Shown: positions 17,258-26,902 of the stretch, piece by piece
Layout of the letters: each line of letters begins with the position of its first letter
Position numbering within the stretch: position 1 is the stretch's first letter
Source of the DNA: Planctomonas deserti
Lineage (GTDB): Bacteria; Actinomycetota; Actinomycetes; Actinomycetales; Microbacteriaceae
Length of the DNA stretch: 64,000 bases
Direction: 5' to 3'
Assembly: GCF_003067705.1 (NCBI RefSeq)
Contig: NZ_QANL01000002.1
Location: 186,001-250,000 of the forward strand
The notes under the pieces: generated by a model
Seen by the model: only the letters and a program-made list of their open reading frames with translations
Told to the model about the DNA's origin: nothing
Database searches by the model: none
Translations under genes and position numbers: made by a program

Positions 17258-18847
17258 GTGACTAAACCGGTCGTGTTGATCGCCGAAGAACTCTCTCCCG
17301 CCACTGTCGACGCGCTCGGTCCGGACTTCGAGGTGCGCAGTGTCGACGGCACCGACCGTCCCGCGCTCCTCTCCGCGCTCGCCGACGCGCACGCCATCCT
17401 CGTGCGCAGCGCGACCCAGGTCGACGCCGAGGCGATCGCCGCGGCGCCCGCGCTGAAGGTCATCGCGCGGGCCGGCGTCGGGCTCGACAACGTCGACATC
17501 CCCGCCGCCACCAACGCGGGCGTCATGGTCGTCAACGCGCCGACCTCGAACGTCATCTCCGCCGCGGAGCTCGCGATCGGGCACCTGCTCTCGCTCGCCC
17601 GCCACATTCCGGACGCGAACGCGTCGCTCAAGGGCCGCGCGTGGAAGCGCTCGAAGTTCACGGGCGTCGAACTCTACGAGAAGACCGTCGGCATCGTCGG
17701 CCTCGGCCGCATCGGCACCCTCGTCGCGCAGCGGCTCGCGGGCTTCGGCGTCACCCTCGTCGCCTACGACCCCTACGTCACGCCCGCGCGCGCCCAGCAG
17801 CTCGGCGTGCAGCTGCTGTCCCTCGACGACCTCGTGGCGCAGTCGGACTTCATCACCATCCACATCCCCAAGACCCCGGAGACGACGGGCCTCATCGGCG
17901 CCGAGCAGTTCGCGAAGGCGAAGCCCGAGCTGCGCATCGTCAACGCCAGCCGCGGCGGCATCATCGACGAGACCGCGCTGCACGACGCGCTGGCCGCCGG
18001 TCGCATCGCCGGCGCCGGCCTCGACGTGTTCGTGACCGAGCCGCCGCTCGAGTCGCCGCTGCTCGGCCTGGACAACATCGTCGTCACGCCGCATCTCGGC
18101 GCCTCGACGGACGAGGCGCAGGAGAAGGCCGGCGTCTCCGTCGCCCGGTCCGTGCGGCTCGCCCTCAGCGGCGAGCTCGTGCCGGATGCGGTCAACGTGG
18201 CTGGCGGCGTCATCGACGAGAGCGTCCGCCCGGGCATCCCGCTCATCGAGAAGCTCGGCCAGGTGTTCTCCGGTCTCGCCCACAGCTCGCTCACGAGCGT
18301 GGACGTGGAGGTGCGCGGCGAGATCGTGCAGCACGACGTCAGCGTGCTGAAGCTCGCGGCGCTCAAAGGCATCTTCACGAACGTGGTCAGCGAGAACGTG
18401 TCGTACGTGAACGCGCCGCTGCTCGCCGAGCAGCGCGGCGTGCAGGTGCGGCTCATCACCGACTCGGTGTCCGAGGACTACCGCAACGTGCTCACCATCA
18501 GCGGCGCCCTGAGCGACGGCTCGCAGGTGTCGGTGTCCGGCACCCTGACCGGCCCGAAGCAGATCGAGAAGATCGTCGGCGTGAACGGCTACGACGTCGA
18601 GGTTCCCTTCTCCAAGCACCTCATCGTCATGAGCTACAACGACCGCCCCGGCATCGTCGCGGTGTACGGCAAGGAGTTCGGCGAGGCGAACGTGAACATC
18701 GCCGGCATGCAGATCGCGCGGCAGGAGGCGGGCGGCAAGGCGCTCAGCATCCTCAGCGTCGACTCGCCCGTGCCGGACGGCGTGCTCGAGAGCGTGCGCA
18801 GGGCGATCGACGCCGACACTCTCCGCGAGATCGACCTGACCTACTAG
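17258..18847 (+). CDS. serA: D-3-phosphoglycerate dehydrogenase
   Basis: Starting at GTG 17258 (VTKPVVLIAEELSPATVDAL) gives 529 aa, the usual length of the long actinobacterial SerA; an AGGAAA site lies about 12 nt upstream. The upstream in-frame ATG at 17219 adds a non-conserved leader. The catalytic domain has VGIVGLGRIGTLVAQRLAG for NAD binding, RGGIIDETAL, and the catalytic histidine in VVTPHLGASTDEAQ. The C-terminal part contains the intervening ASB domain and an ACT domain (LIVMSYNDRPGIVAVYGKEF) for serine feedback. The enzyme commits 3-phosphoglycerate to serine synthesis. Confidence 0.95.
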   Translation: MTKPVVLIAEELSPATVDALGPDFEVRSVDGTDRPALLSALADAHAILVRSATQVDAEAIAAAPALKVIARAGVGLDNVDIPAATNAGVMVVNAPTSNVISAAELAIGHLLSLARHIPDANASLKGRAWKRSKFTGVELYEKTVGIVGLGRIGTLVAQRLAGFGVTLVAYDPYVTPARAQQLGVQLLSLDDLVAQSDFITIHIPKTPETTGLIGAEQFAKAKPELRIVNASRGGIIDETALHDALAAGRIAGAGLDVFVTEPPLESPLLGLDNIVVTPHLGASTDEAQEKAGVSVARSVRLALSGELVPDAVNVAGGVIDESVRPGIPLIEKLGQVFSGLAHSSLTSVDVEVRGEIVQHDVSVLKLAALKGIFTNVVSENVSYVNAPLLAEQRGVQVRLITDSVSEDYRNVLTISGALSDGSQVSVSGTLTGPKQIEKIVGVNGYDVEVPFSKHLIVMSYNDRPGIVAVYGKEFGEANVNIAGMQIARQEAGGKALSILSVDSPVPDGVLESVRRAIDADTLREIDLTY

Positions 18848-18879
18848 GCCGCCCCCCCCCCGACCAGCCGCCCATTCCC

Positions 18880-18938
18880 CTGAGTTGCCCGGTTCGGATC
18901 CTCTTCCGCCCGGAGAGGATCCGAACCGGGCACCTCAG
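18880..18938 (+). terminator. Long inverted repeat after serA
   Basis: CTGAGTTGCCCGGTTCGGAT (from 18880, continuing CCTCT) pairs with the arm ending at 18938. About 25 paired bases enclose a short CCG-rich loop, with a G-T pair near the base. No T-run follows, so it may act as a structured mRNA end or be a dispersed repeat rather than a classical terminator. Confidence 0.6.
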
Positions 18939-19011
18939 CGTTGGGGGAGGGGGAGGGGGAGGGGCGGTTCCAGGCTTTACCCCGGGACGCCCCGCGCGGT
19001 AGAACTGGCGC

Positions 19012-19371
19012 ATGGTGGATTCGAGTGTCGTGAGCGCATGGGTGGACGGGTACCGCAAGGCCTGGGAGTCGAACGAGCCGGATGACATCCGCGCCCTGTT
19101 CACCGAGGACGCGGTGTACCGCACGGAGCCGTACGACGACGGCTGGCGGGGTCACGATGAGATCGTGGCCGGCTGGCTCGACGGGCGCGACGAGCCGGGG
19201 GACACCGAGTTCACCTGGTCGCCGCTCATCTCCGCGGGCGACGTCGCGACCATCACCGGCGTGACGCACTACGACGACGCGACCTACAGCAACCTGTGGG
19301 TCATCCGCTTCGCGGAGGACGGCCGCGCGACCGAGTTCACCGAGTGGTACATGACCCACCCCGAGGACTGA
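19012..19371 (+). CDS. SnoaL/NTF2-like family protein
   Basis: The 119-aa protein has a cone-shaped NTF2-like pattern. It opens with a helix VVSAWVDGYRKAWESNEPDDIRALFTEDAVYRTEPYD, then GHDEIVAGWLDG, then three strands ending TYSNLWVIRFAEDGRATEFTEWYM. These are the usual SnoaL-like elements of polyketide-cyclase-fold or ketosteroid-isomerase-fold proteins. No catalytic assignment can be made. It stands alone between the serA hairpin and a bidirectional terminator. Confidence 0.75.
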   Translation: MVDSSVVSAWVDGYRKAWESNEPDDIRALFTEDAVYRTEPYDDGWRGHDEIVAGWLDGRDEPGDTEFTWSPLISAGDVATITGVTHYDDATYSNLWVIRFAEDGRATEFTEWYMTHPED

Positions 19372-19405
19372 TCCCGGACGCAGCCCGCGAAGCGAGCGCG
19401 AAAAA

Positions 19406-19434
19406 GGGCCGGGCGGCGGATGCCGTCCCGGCCC
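19406..19434. terminator. Bidirectional hairpin between convergent genes
   Basis: GGGCCGGGCGGC and GCCGTCCCGGCCC pair around a short loop. AAAAA lies on the left (a T-run for the leftward gene). It separates the SnoaL-like gene from the convergent small membrane-protein gene. Confidence 0.75.
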
Positions 19435-19450
19435 TAATCGGTCCGCCGAG

Positions 19451-19708
19451 CTAGACGAGGGGCGGGTCGTCGTTGCGCGCGCTGCGCGTCACGCGGGATC
19501 CGGTGGCCGGATCGATGCTCGTGCGGGTCTCCGAGACCGAGTTGCGGCCGCGCGCGAGAAGCGCGATGCCGATGATGATCACGATGAGGCCCGCAGCCAG
19601 GAGGATGTAGCCGACCATCTTGATGTCGATGCCGGCGAGCTGCACGTCCACGGCGAATGCCAGGATCGCGCCGACGACGAAGAGGAAGATTCCGAGTCCG
19701 AGACTCAT
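19451..19708 (-). CDS. Small two-TM protein, DUF6458-like
   Basis: The ATG at 19708, preceded by an AGGTCC site, gives 85 aa. MSLGLGIFLFVVGAILAFAV (residues 1-20) and VGYILLAAGLIVIIIGIALL (32-51) are two membrane segments around an aspartate-containing loop, followed by a polar tail. This matches small actinobacterial membrane proteins of the DUF6458 type, whose function is unknown. A longer frame upstream has no conserved features. Confidence 0.75.
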   Translation of the reverse strand: MSLGLGIFLFVVGAILAFAVDVQLAGIDIKMVGYILLAAGLIVIIIGIALLARGRNSVSETRTSIDPATGSRVTRSARNDDPPLV

Positions 19709-19823
19709 CAGGACCTGCTTTCTGTGCGATCCACGGTGGTATGCACGGTGAGGCAACCCTACCGAGGCAGCAGTTGCGGCGGCAGTAATGTGGAGGGACA
19801 CGCCTCGACACCCCAGGAGCAGC

Positions 19824-20882
19824 ATGCCGCGCACCCTCAACCTCGCCGTCGTTCCGGGTGACGGGATCGGCCCGGAGGTCACCGCGGAGGCCCTCAAGGT
19901 GCTGCGCGCCGCCGTCGCGGGCGAGGCGACCGTGGACGAGACGATTTACCCGTTCGGCGCGGGCCACTACCTGGAGACCGGGCGCATCCTCGACGAGGAC
20001 GACCTGGGCGCGCTGCGCGGCCACGACGCGATCCTGCTCGGCGCCGTGGGCGGCGACCCGCGCGATCCGCGCCTCGCGGGCGGCATTATCGAGCGCGGCC
20101 TGCTGCTGAAGCTGCGGTTCGCCCTGGACCACTACGCCAACCTCCGCCCGACCGTCGTGTTCCCCGGCGTCGCGAGCCCGCTCGCCGACCCCGGCGCCGT
20201 CGACTTCGTCGTGGTGCGCGAGGGCACCGAGGGCCCGTACGTCGGCAACGGCGGCTCCATCCGGGTAGGCACGCCCGAGGAGATCGCGAACGAGGTCTCC
20301 GTGAACACCGCGTTCGGTGTCGAGCGCATCGTGCGGTTCGCGTTCGAGCGCGCCGAGGCCCGGCCCCGCAAGAAGCTCACCCTCGTGCACAAGACCAACG
20401 TGCTCACCCACGCCGGCGGCCTCTGGCAGCGCACCGTCGACCGCATCGCGGCCGAGCACCCCGGCATCGCCGTCGACTACCTGCACGTCGACGCGGCCAC
20501 CATCTTCCTCGTGACGAATCCCTCGCGCTTCGACGTGATCGTCACGGACAACCTCTTCGGCGACATCCTCACCGATCTGGCCGCCGCGATCAGCGGCGGC
20601 ATCGGACTGGCGGCATCGGGCAACATCAACCCGTCCGGCCGGTTCCCCAGCATGTTCGAGCCCGTTCACGGATCGGCGCCGGACATCGCAGGTCAGCAGA
20701 AGGCGGACCCCACCGCGGCGATCCTCTCGGCGGCGTTGCTGCTCGAGCACCTCGGCCTCGCCGAGGCAGCCGCGCGCGTGAACGAGGCGGTCTCGGCCGA
20801 CCTCGCCGGCCGCGCAGACGTGGGCACCCGCAGCACGAGCGAGATCGGCGACGCCATCGTCGCCGCGCTCGGCCGCTCCTGA
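19824..20882 (+). CDS. leuB: 3-isopropylmalate dehydrogenase
   Basis: The ATG at 19824 follows CAGGAG and yields [19 protein letters not shown], the normal N-terminus; an upstream ATG at 19788 adds 12 unlikely residues. The 352-aa enzyme has the substrate arginines in [29 protein letters not shown], and the metal site [22 protein letters not shown] specificity region is [18 protein letters not shown]. It oxidatively decarboxylates 3-isopropylmalate in leucine synthesis. It precedes ilvE by 61 nt. Confidence 0.96.
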   Translation: MPRTLNLAVVPGDGIGPEVTAEALKVLRAAVAGEATVDETIYPFGAGHYLETGRILDEDDLGALRGHDAILLGAVGGDPRDPRLAGGIIERGLLLKLRFALDHYANLRPTVVFPGVASPLADPGAVDFVVVREGTEGPYVGNGGSIRVGTPEEIANEVSVNTAFGVERIVRFAFERAEARPRKKLTLVHKTNVLTHAGGLWQRTVDRIAAEHPGIAVDYLHVDAATIFLVTNPSRFDVIVTDNLFGDILTDLAAAISGGIGLAASGNINPSGRFPSMFEPVHGSAPDIAGQQKADPTAAILSAALLLEHLGLAEAAARVNEAVSADLAGRADVGTRSTSEIGDAIVAALGRS

Positions 20883-20943
20883 TCGGACACCCCTTTTCGG
20901 CGGGCAGGCGCCCGCCTCACGACACCGAGGATTCGAGACAGAC

Positions 20944-22047
20944 ATGACAACGACCACCGGATTCCCCCTCCGCTTCGAGACGACCCCGTCCGCGGCCGCC
21001 CGCGCTGACGCCGAGCGCGAGGTGATCCTCGCCGACCCCGGCTTCGGCAAGCACTTCACCGACCACATAATCGCCATCGACTGGAGCATCGAGGAGGGCT
21101 GGCACGACGCGCGCGTGCAGCCGTACGGGCCCCTGCAGCTCGACCCGGCCGCATCCGTGCTGCACTACGGGCAGGAGATCTTCGAGGGCCTGAAGGCGTA
21201 CCGCCACGCCGACGGCTCGGTCTGGGCCTTCCGGCCGGAGCGCAACGCCGCTCGGCTGCGGAAGTCCGCCCAGCGCATGGCGCTGCCCGAGCTGCCCGAC
21301 GAGGACTTCGTCGAGTCGATCGCGCAGCTCGTGCGCACGGATGCGCGCTGGGTGCCGGATGCGCCCGAGACCAGCCTCTACCTCCGCCCGTTCATGATCG
21401 CGAACGAGAGCTTCCTCGGCGTGCGGTCGGCGCACCGGGTGGGCTACTACGTCATCGCGAGCCCCGCGGGCGCCTACTTCGCGAACGGCGTCGCCCCGGT
21501 CTCCATCTGGCTGAGCACCGAGTACTCGCGCGCCGGCAAGGGTGGTACGGGTGCGGCGAAGACCGGCGGCAACTACGCCGCCTCCCTGCTCCCGCAGGAG
21601 GAGGCGTACGCGAACGGCTGCGCCCAGGTGCTGTTCCTCGACTCGGTCGAGGGGAAGTACATCGAGGAGCTCGGCGGCATGAACGTCGTGCTCGTCTACC
21701 GCGACGGCACGCTCGTCACGCCGCAGTCGGACAGCATCCTCGAGGGCATCACGCGCGACAGCATCCTGCAGCTCGCCCGAGACCGCGGCCACGCGGTCGA
21801 GGAGCGCCCGGTGACCCTCGACGAGTGGCGCGAGGGCGTGGAGTCGGGGGAGATCGCCGAGGTGTTCGCGTGCGGCACCGCGGCCGTCATCACCCCCATC
21901 GCCCTGCTCAAGGGCGCGGACTTCTCCGTCGGCTCCGAGGATGCGCCCGCCGGGGAGCTCACCATGTCGCTGCGCGAGGAACTGACGGACATCCAGTACG
22001 GCCGCCGGCCCGACCCGCACGGCTGGATGACCAAGCTGGTCGACTGA
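20944..22047 (+). CDS. ilvE: Branched-chain amino acid aminotransferase
   Basis: The 367-aa fold-type IV PLP enzyme has the Schiff-base lysine in AAKTGGNYAASLLPQ, the substrate loop LHYGQEIFEGLKAYR, and EELGGMNVVLVYRDG near the cofactor phosphate site. EVFACGTAAVITPI is the conserved C-terminal loop. It performs the last step of leucine, isoleucine and valine synthesis. Position after leuB fits a functional pair. Confidence 0.95.
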   Translation: MTTTTGFPLRFETTPSAAARADAEREVILADPGFGKHFTDHIIAIDWSIEEGWHDARVQPYGPLQLDPAASVLHYGQEIFEGLKAYRHADGSVWAFRPERNAARLRKSAQRMALPELPDEDFVESIAQLVRTDARWVPDAPETSLYLRPFMIANESFLGVRSAHRVGYYVIASPAGAYFANGVAPVSIWLSTEYSRAGKGGTGAAKTGGNYAASLLPQEEAYANGCAQVLFLDSVEGKYIEELGGMNVVLVYRDGTLVTPQSDSILEGITRDSILQLARDRGHAVEERPVTLDEWREGVESGEIAEVFACGTAAVITPIALLKGADFSVGSEDAPAGELTMSLREELTDIQYGRRPDPHGWMTKLVD

Positions 22048-22059
22048 CCGGTCGGGTCG

Positions 22060-22133
22060 GCGCCGCCCGTCGGCGCCGCCCCGTCGGCGCTGCCCGTCCG
22101 CGCCGCCCCGGTGTGCGCCGACCCGTCGGCGTA
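22060..22133. repeat. Short GC-rich tandem-like repeat between ilvE and the FAH gene
   Basis: Units of the type GTCGGCGCCGCCC occur three to four times in a row with drift, for example GTCGGCGCCGCCC, GTCGGCGCTGCCC and GTCCGCGCCGCCC. It may be a slippage product. The arms can also pair. Confidence 0.5.
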
Positions 22134-22144
22134 GGCTCGGTGCA

Positions 22145-22915
22145 ATGAAGATCGTTCGGTTCAGCACAGGCGCAGACCCCTCCTACGGCATCCTCGACGA
22201 GGAGGAGGGGGAGCTCGTCGTGCTGGCCGGCGATCCGATGTTCAGCGGCTACGAGACCACGGGCAAGCGGGTGCCGCTCGCCGACGCCCGCGTGCTCGCC
22301 CCGGTGATCCCGCGCTCCAAGGTGGTCGCCGTCGGCAAGAACTACGCCGAGCACGCCCGCGAGATGGGCGGCGAGGCGCCCGAGGCGCCGCTGCTGTTCC
22401 TCAAGCCCAACACGGCCGTCGTCGGCACCGGCGACGCCATCGTCCTGCCGCCCGAGAGCAGCCAGGTGGAGCACGAGGGCGAGCTCGCCATCGTGATCGG
22501 CCGGATCGCGAAGAACGTCCCCGTCGAGAACGCCGAGGACGTGATCTTCGGCTTCACCGCCGCCAACGACGTGACCGCGCGCGACCTGCAGAAGGCCGAC
22601 GGCCAGTGGGCGCGCGCCAAGGGCTACGACACGTTCTGCCCGCTCGGCCCCGTGATCGAGACGGAGTTCGACTGGTCGGCGGCCGCCATCGAGACCCGCG
22701 TGGACGGCGAGGTGCGGCAGAGCGGCAACACCCGGGACATGATCCACACGATCCCGGAAATCGTCTCCTACGCGTCCGGCATCTGGACGCTCCTGCCCGG
22801 TGACGTGATCCTCACCGGCACCCCCGCCGGGGTCGGACCGTTCGTGCACGGCCAGACCGTCGAGGTCGAGATCGAGGGCATCGGCATCCTCCGCAACCCG
22901 GCACGCAACCGGTAG
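22145..22915 (+). CDS. Fumarylacetoacetate hydrolase family protein
   Basis: The 256-aa protein has the C-terminal FAH fold: KVVAVGKNYAEHAREMG, metal ligands in VEHEGELAIVIGR and FTAANDVTARDLQ, and TGTPAGVGPF. These motifs are shared by acylpyruvate hydrolases, oxaloacetate decarboxylases and related carbon-carbon bond enzymes. The exact substrate cannot be deduced; homologues often sit next to gltX in Actinobacteria, and here gltX is two genes downstream. Confidence 0.85.
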   Translation: MKIVRFSTGADPSYGILDEEEGELVVLAGDPMFSGYETTGKRVPLADARVLAPVIPRSKVVAVGKNYAEHAREMGGEAPEAPLLFLKPNTAVVGTGDAIVLPPESSQVEHEGELAIVIGRIAKNVPVENAEDVIFGFTAANDVTARDLQKADGQWARAKGYDTFCPLGPVIETEFDWSAAAIETRVDGEVRQSGNTRDMIHTIPEIVSYASGIWTLLPGDVILTGTPAGVGPFVHGQTVEVEIEGIGILRNPARNR

Positions 22916-22963
22916 ACGCGGGCCCGGCCGCACGGGCCGGGCTGGCGGGAAGAAGGCGCTCCC

Positions 22964-23698
22964 ATGGCGTGGCGAAGCGGCCGCGGCGCTGCGGCCGGCC
23001 CGATCGCGCTCGGCCTGGCCTGCGCGCTGTCCACGTCTTTGCTGCTGTCGGGGTGCGTCTACGGCCCGGACGACTTCGCCCCGCCGGACGGGGACTCTGC
23101 GCAGGCGACGGATGCGCCCTCGTTCGGTGGCGTCCGCACGTCGCCCCGTCCGGAGCCCCAGGCGCTCCTGCCACCGGGGTGCACGCTTGACCGGGTCGGC
23201 ATCGCCATCGGTGCGCCCGAGCCGGGGGAGCAGGGCCGCCTGCTCGCGGTCCGCACCCTCACCGTGCGCCCGGGCGGCAGCAGCGGGGCGGAGGAGCAGC
23301 CGCTCACCCTCTGGGACCTCGACCTCGACAACGGGGCGCGGATCGAGGGAGACGTCGCGGCGCTCTTGGACCGGGAGGCGTGGGCCGCGATCCTGCTCGA
23401 GCGGATGCGGGCGGACCGCATCGTCTCGCCGACCTTCGGCAACTCCATCACCATCCGCTCATTCGGCCCGGCGGAGGACGTGGAGGCGTCGTACGTGATC
23501 GGCTACCTCGGCGATCAGCACCGCGTGCCGTTCACGGTCACCGCCTGCGACGGGTCGCCGCTCGGCGCCGGCTACGTCGTGGGATTCGACCCGTCCGAGT
23601 CGGCCGCGACCGTGCTCGTGCGCTGCGGCTCCGATCTCGTGGCGGATGGCGTGTCCGAGGAGCTCCGTCTGCGGCTGTCGCGATACTGCGGCCCGTAG
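22964..23698 (+). CDS. Predicted lipoprotein of unknown function
   Basis: The 244-aa protein has a signal peptide with charged start and hydrophobic core [23 protein letters not shown] is a lipobox with Cys at about residue 28. A disordered, proline- and aspartate-rich linker follows to about residue 65. The remainder is a mixed domain containing two cysteines (PPGCTLDRV and TACDGSP) and a final RYCGP. No family was recognised. It is secreted and membrane-anchored by inference. It sits 13 nt upstream of gltX on the same strand. Confidence 0.72.
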   Translation: MAWRSGRGAAAGPIALGLACALSTSLLLSGCVYGPDDFAPPDGDSAQATDAPSFGGVRTSPRPEPQALLPPGCTLDRVGIAIGAPEPGEQGRLLAVRTLTVRPGGSSGAEEQPLTLWDLDLDNGARIEGDVAALLDREAWAAILLERMRADRIVSPTFGNSITIRSFGPAEDVEASYVIGYLGDQHRVPFTVTACDGSPLGAGYVVGFDPSESAATVLVRCGSDLVADGVSEELRLRLSRYCGP

Positions 23699-23711
23699 AA
23701 TCGACGCCAGT

Positions 23712-25235
23712 ATGTCTTCCTCCTCCTCGCACCCCGTGTCCACCGCCACCGGCGCCGATGTCCGCGTGCGGTTCTGCCCGTCGCCGACCGGCACCCCGCA
23801 CGTCGGCCTCATCCGCACCGCCCTGTTCAACTGGGCGTACGCGAGGCACACCGGCGGCAAGCTCATCTTCCGCGTCGAGGACACGGACGCGGCGCGCGAC
23901 TCCGAGGAGAGCTACGAGCAGTTGCTCGACGGCCTGCGCTGGCTGCACCTCGACTGGGACGAGGGCGAGGGCGTCGGGGGACCGCACGCGCCGTACCGCC
24001 AGTCCCAGCGCTATGGCCTGTACTTCGAGATCATCGAGAAGCTGAAGGCGTCCGGCCACCTCTACGAGAGCTTCGCCACGGGCGAGGAGATCGAGGCCCG
24101 CAACGTGTCGCTCGGCCGCGACCCGAAGCTCGGCTACGACAACTTCGAGCGCGACCTCACCGAGGAGCAGCGCGAGGCGTACCGCGCCGAGGGCCGCCAG
24201 CCCGCGCTGCGCCTGCGCGTGTCCGACGAGGACCTCTCATTCACCGACCTCGTGCGCGGCGACATCACCTTCCCGGCCGGCTCGTTCAGCGACTTCGTCG
24301 TCGTGCGCCCGAACGGACACCCGCTCTACACGCTCGTGAACCCCGTTGACGACGCGCTCATGCGCGTCACGCACGTGCTGCGCGGCGAGGACCTTCTCTC
24401 CTCCACCCCGCGGCAGATTGCTCTGTACCACGCGCTCATCGACATCGGCGTCGCCGAGTGGGTGCCGCAGTTCGGCCACCTGCCCTACGTGATGGGGGAG
24501 GGCAACAAGAAGCTCTCCAAGCGCGACCCCGAGTCGAACCTGTTCCATCACCGCGACCGCGGCTTCATCCCCGAGGGGCTCATCAACTACCTGGCCCTGC
24601 TCGGCTGGTCGCTCGCGCACGACCGCGACGTGTTCTCCCTCGAGGAGATGGTCGAGGCCTTCGACGTCGTGAACGTGAACCCCAACCCGGCCCGCTTCGA
24701 CCTGAAGAAGGCCGAGTCCATCAACGGCGACCACATCCGGCTGCTTCCGCTCGAGATCTTCACCGCGCGCCTCGTGCCGTACCTCGCCGCCGCTGGCATC
24801 GTGAGCGACCCGCCCACCGAGGAGCAGGCCGCGATCCTCGCCGAGGCCGCCCCGCTCGTGCAGGAGCGCATGGCGCTGCTCGGCGAGGCGCCGGACCTGC
24901 TCGGCTTCCTGTTCACCGACGCCGAGTCGCTCACCTACGACGACGACGCGGTCTCCTCGCTCAAGGCCGACGCGCCGCACGTGCTCGAGGCCGCGGACGC
25001 CGCACTCGAGGAGATCCCCGAGGCGGAGTGGGAGCACGACATGATCCAGGCGATGCTGCAGAACGCCCTCGTCATCGGGATGGGGCTGAAGCCCCGCGTC
25101 GCGTTCGGCCCGCTGCGCGTCGGCGTCTCCGGCCGCCGCATCTCGCCGCCGTTGTTCGAGTCCATGCAGATCCTCGGCAAGGCGGAGACCCTCACGCGAC
25201 TGCGCGGCCTCGCCGGCCGCCTCGCCGATGCCTGA
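23712..25235 (+). CDS. gltX: Glutamyl-tRNA synthetase
   Basis: The ATG at 23712 gives [20 protein letters not shown] and 507 aa. The class I synthetase signature is [20 protein letters not shown] (HIGH as HVGL). The KMSKS equivalent is KKLSKRDP near residue 275. [15 protein letters not shown] and the C-terminal anticodon-binding helices follow the family. It charges tRNA-Glu. In organisms lacking GlnRS it also misacylates tRNA-Gln for the amidotransferase route. Its stop overlaps the next start by 8 nt. Confidence 0.96.
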   Translation: MSSSSSHPVSTATGADVRVRFCPSPTGTPHVGLIRTALFNWAYARHTGGKLIFRVEDTDAARDSEESYEQLLDGLRWLHLDWDEGEGVGGPHAPYRQSQRYGLYFEIIEKLKASGHLYESFATGEEIEARNVSLGRDPKLGYDNFERDLTEEQREAYRAEGRQPALRLRVSDEDLSFTDLVRGDITFPAGSFSDFVVVRPNGHPLYTLVNPVDDALMRVTHVLRGEDLLSSTPRQIALYHALIDIGVAEWVPQFGHLPYVMGEGNKKLSKRDPESNLFHHRDRGFIPEGLINYLALLGWSLAHDRDVFSLEEMVEAFDVVNVNPNPARFDLKKAESINGDHIRLLPLEIFTARLVPYLAAAGIVSDPPTEEQAAILAEAAPLVQERMALLGEAPDLLGFLFTDAESLTYDDDAVSSLKADAPHVLEAADAALEEIPEAEWEHDMIQAMLQNALVIGMGLKPRVAFGPLRVGVSGRRISPPLFESMQILGKAETLTRLRGLAGRLADA

Positions 25236-26325
25236 GGTCGTCATCGGCCCGCGTTCCGGTGCGGGCCGGGGTGAGCGCGGTGCGGGTGCGGGTGTTGCGA
25301 GTGCGGGTGCTGATGCTGGCGCTGCTGCCGGTGCCGACGTGGCGCCTGCCGTGACTGTTCCTGCCGGTGCAGGATCCGACGGTGGTGAGGGCCACTACGA
25401 CGCCGTCGTGATCGGCGCGGGCCCCGGCGGCCTCTCCGTCGCCCTGAACCTCGTGCGTGCGCGTCGCCGCACGCTCGTGCTCGACAGCAACCGCCCCCGC
25501 AACGCGGCGACGCTTCACTCCCACGGCTTTCTGACCCGCGACGGCGTCTCGCCCCTCGAGCTCCGCAAGCTCGGCCAAGCTGAGATCGAGGCGTATCCGG
25601 AGGGCGAGTTCCAGCTCGCGCTCGCCAAAAGCATCACGCCCGCCGCCGACGGGTTCACCGTCGCCGCGACTGGCGTACGCGGCGCCCCGAACCGCACGGT
25701 GACCACGCGAACCGTCGTGATCGCCACGGGCGTCGTCGAGGTCATGCCCGAGCTGCCGTCCTTGCGCGCCTTCTACGGCACGACCGCGCACAGCTGCATG
25801 GAGTGCGACGGCTACGAGGCGCGCGACAAGCCGCTCGCCCTCATCGGGGAGACGGACGACCTCGCCGAGCGCGCCCTGCTGCTTGCCCAGTGGTCGCCGG
25901 ACATCGTGGTCTTTCCCAACGGCGTCGGCACCGTCACGGACGCCGACGAGGCCCTGTTGGCCGAGCGGGGCATCCGCGTGGAGCGCCGCCGCGTCGCGGA
26001 CGTCGAGGGCGACCGCACGGGCCTCACCGGCATCCGCCTCGAGGACGGCGAGGTCATCCCGCGCTCGGTCGCCTTCCTCCGCCCGATCTACCAGCCGTCC
26101 CTGGCCTTCGCCACGGACCTCGGCCTGGACACGAACGACGAGGGCTTCGTCACCACGGATGCCCACGGCCGCAGCTCCCTCCCGGGCGTCTACGCGGCGG
26201 GCGACTCCACCCAGCCGGGCCCGCAACAACTCATCATCGCGGCAGGCGCAGGCGCCCGAGTCGCAGCCACGGTCAACCGAGACCTCGCCCTCGCTGCGCC
26301 GGCTCCGTCGCTCAATCGCGCCTAG
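25228..26325 (+). CDS. Thioredoxin-reductase-like FAD/NAD(P) oxidoreductase
   Basis: The 365-aa flavoprotein has an FAD-binding [20 protein letters not shown] near residue 59, a CMEC redox-type CxxC in [13 protein letters not shown], and the second FAD motif [16 protein letters not shown]. Residues 1 to about 52 are a low-complexity Gly/Ala/Val stretch absent from the family core, so translation may begin later or the leader is a recent expansion. Relatives reduce thioredoxin-like partners or low-molecular-weight disulphides. It overlaps gltX by 8 nt. Confidence 0.85.
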   Translation: MPEVVIGPRSGAGRGERGAGAGVASAGADAGAAAGADVAPAVTVPAGAGSDGGEGHYDAVVIGAGPGGLSVALNLVRARRRTLVLDSNRPRNAATLHSHGFLTRDGVSPLELRKLGQAEIEAYPEGEFQLALAKSITPAADGFTVAATGVRGAPNRTVTTRTVVIATGVVEVMPELPSLRAFYGTTAHSCMECDGYEARDKPLALIGETDDLAERALLLAQWSPDIVVFPNGVGTVTDADEALLAERGIRVERRRVADVEGDRTGLTGIRLEDGEVIPRSVAFLRPIYQPSLAFATDLGLDTNDEGFVTTDAHGRSSLPGVYAAGDSTQPGPQQLIIAAGAGARVAATVNRDLALAAPAPSLNRA

Positions 26326-26349
26326 CTCGCCGCAGCCACCGGTTCCACC

Positions 26350-26513
26350 ACGTTCCTGAGCTCGCCGAAGGGACGCAGGTGGTCACGCTCCTGGGCTCCA
26401 CGGCGGGGACGTCGGCCACCACGGTCCCTGAGCGTGTCGAAGGGACGCAAGCCGATGCGCGGACCCATCGAACCCGCGCATCGGTCACGGTCCCTGAGCC
26501 TGTCAAAGGGACG
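26350..26513. repeat. Three copies of the REP-like palindrome
   Basis: Copies at 26350-26375 (diverged), 26421-26447 and 26487-26513 (TGTCAAAG variant) occupy the 315-bp gap between the flavoprotein gene and tRNA-Gln. No other gene is seen in this gap. They are the last copies noticed before the island. Confidence 0.82.
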
Positions 26514-26640
26514 CAACGGCACGTGTCACGCGAAGGAACGACGCCGCGAGGGACCGCCCCGGAACCCTCCCACCGCCCGTTTTGGTACCCCGGCCCATCG
26601 TGAGCTAAGCTTGCCGACGGCCCGGTTCCGGCTGGCGCCT

Positions 26641-26712
26641 TGGGGTATGGTGTAATTGGCAACACGGCTGATTCTGGTTCAGTTGTTCTTGGTTCGAGTC
26701 CAGGTACCCCAG
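26641..26712 (+). tRNA. tRNA-Gln (anticodon CTG)
   Basis: TGGGGTA (26641-26647) pairs with TACCCCA (26705-26711), followed by discriminator G. The anticodon stem GCTGA/TCAGT encloses loop TTCTGGT, giving anticodon CTG. The T-arm contains GGTTCGAGTCC. A GCA rather than an encoded CCA follows the acceptor stem. The excisionase and integrase genes lie immediately downstream, so this gene is the probable integration target of the island. Confidence 0.92.
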
Positions 26713-26902
26713 CACTGTTAGGCGCGAGATTCCGCGGCGATATCACCCTTCGCCCACCCTCTCACTGGTGTCGTTTCCGGTCCGAATTACCATAAACGAC
26801 ACCAAAAACCCCCTGTCACGGACGTCCGACAGTCGGCTGCCCCGATTGACGCGGGCCGGCCAGGATGCCTTCTGGGTGCTCCCGGCGGCACGCGCGCACC
26901 TC

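Noticed and set aside
17165-18619. Long open frame antisense to serA (484 codons)
   Set aside because: Same type of shadow; the sense frame is an unmistakable SerA.
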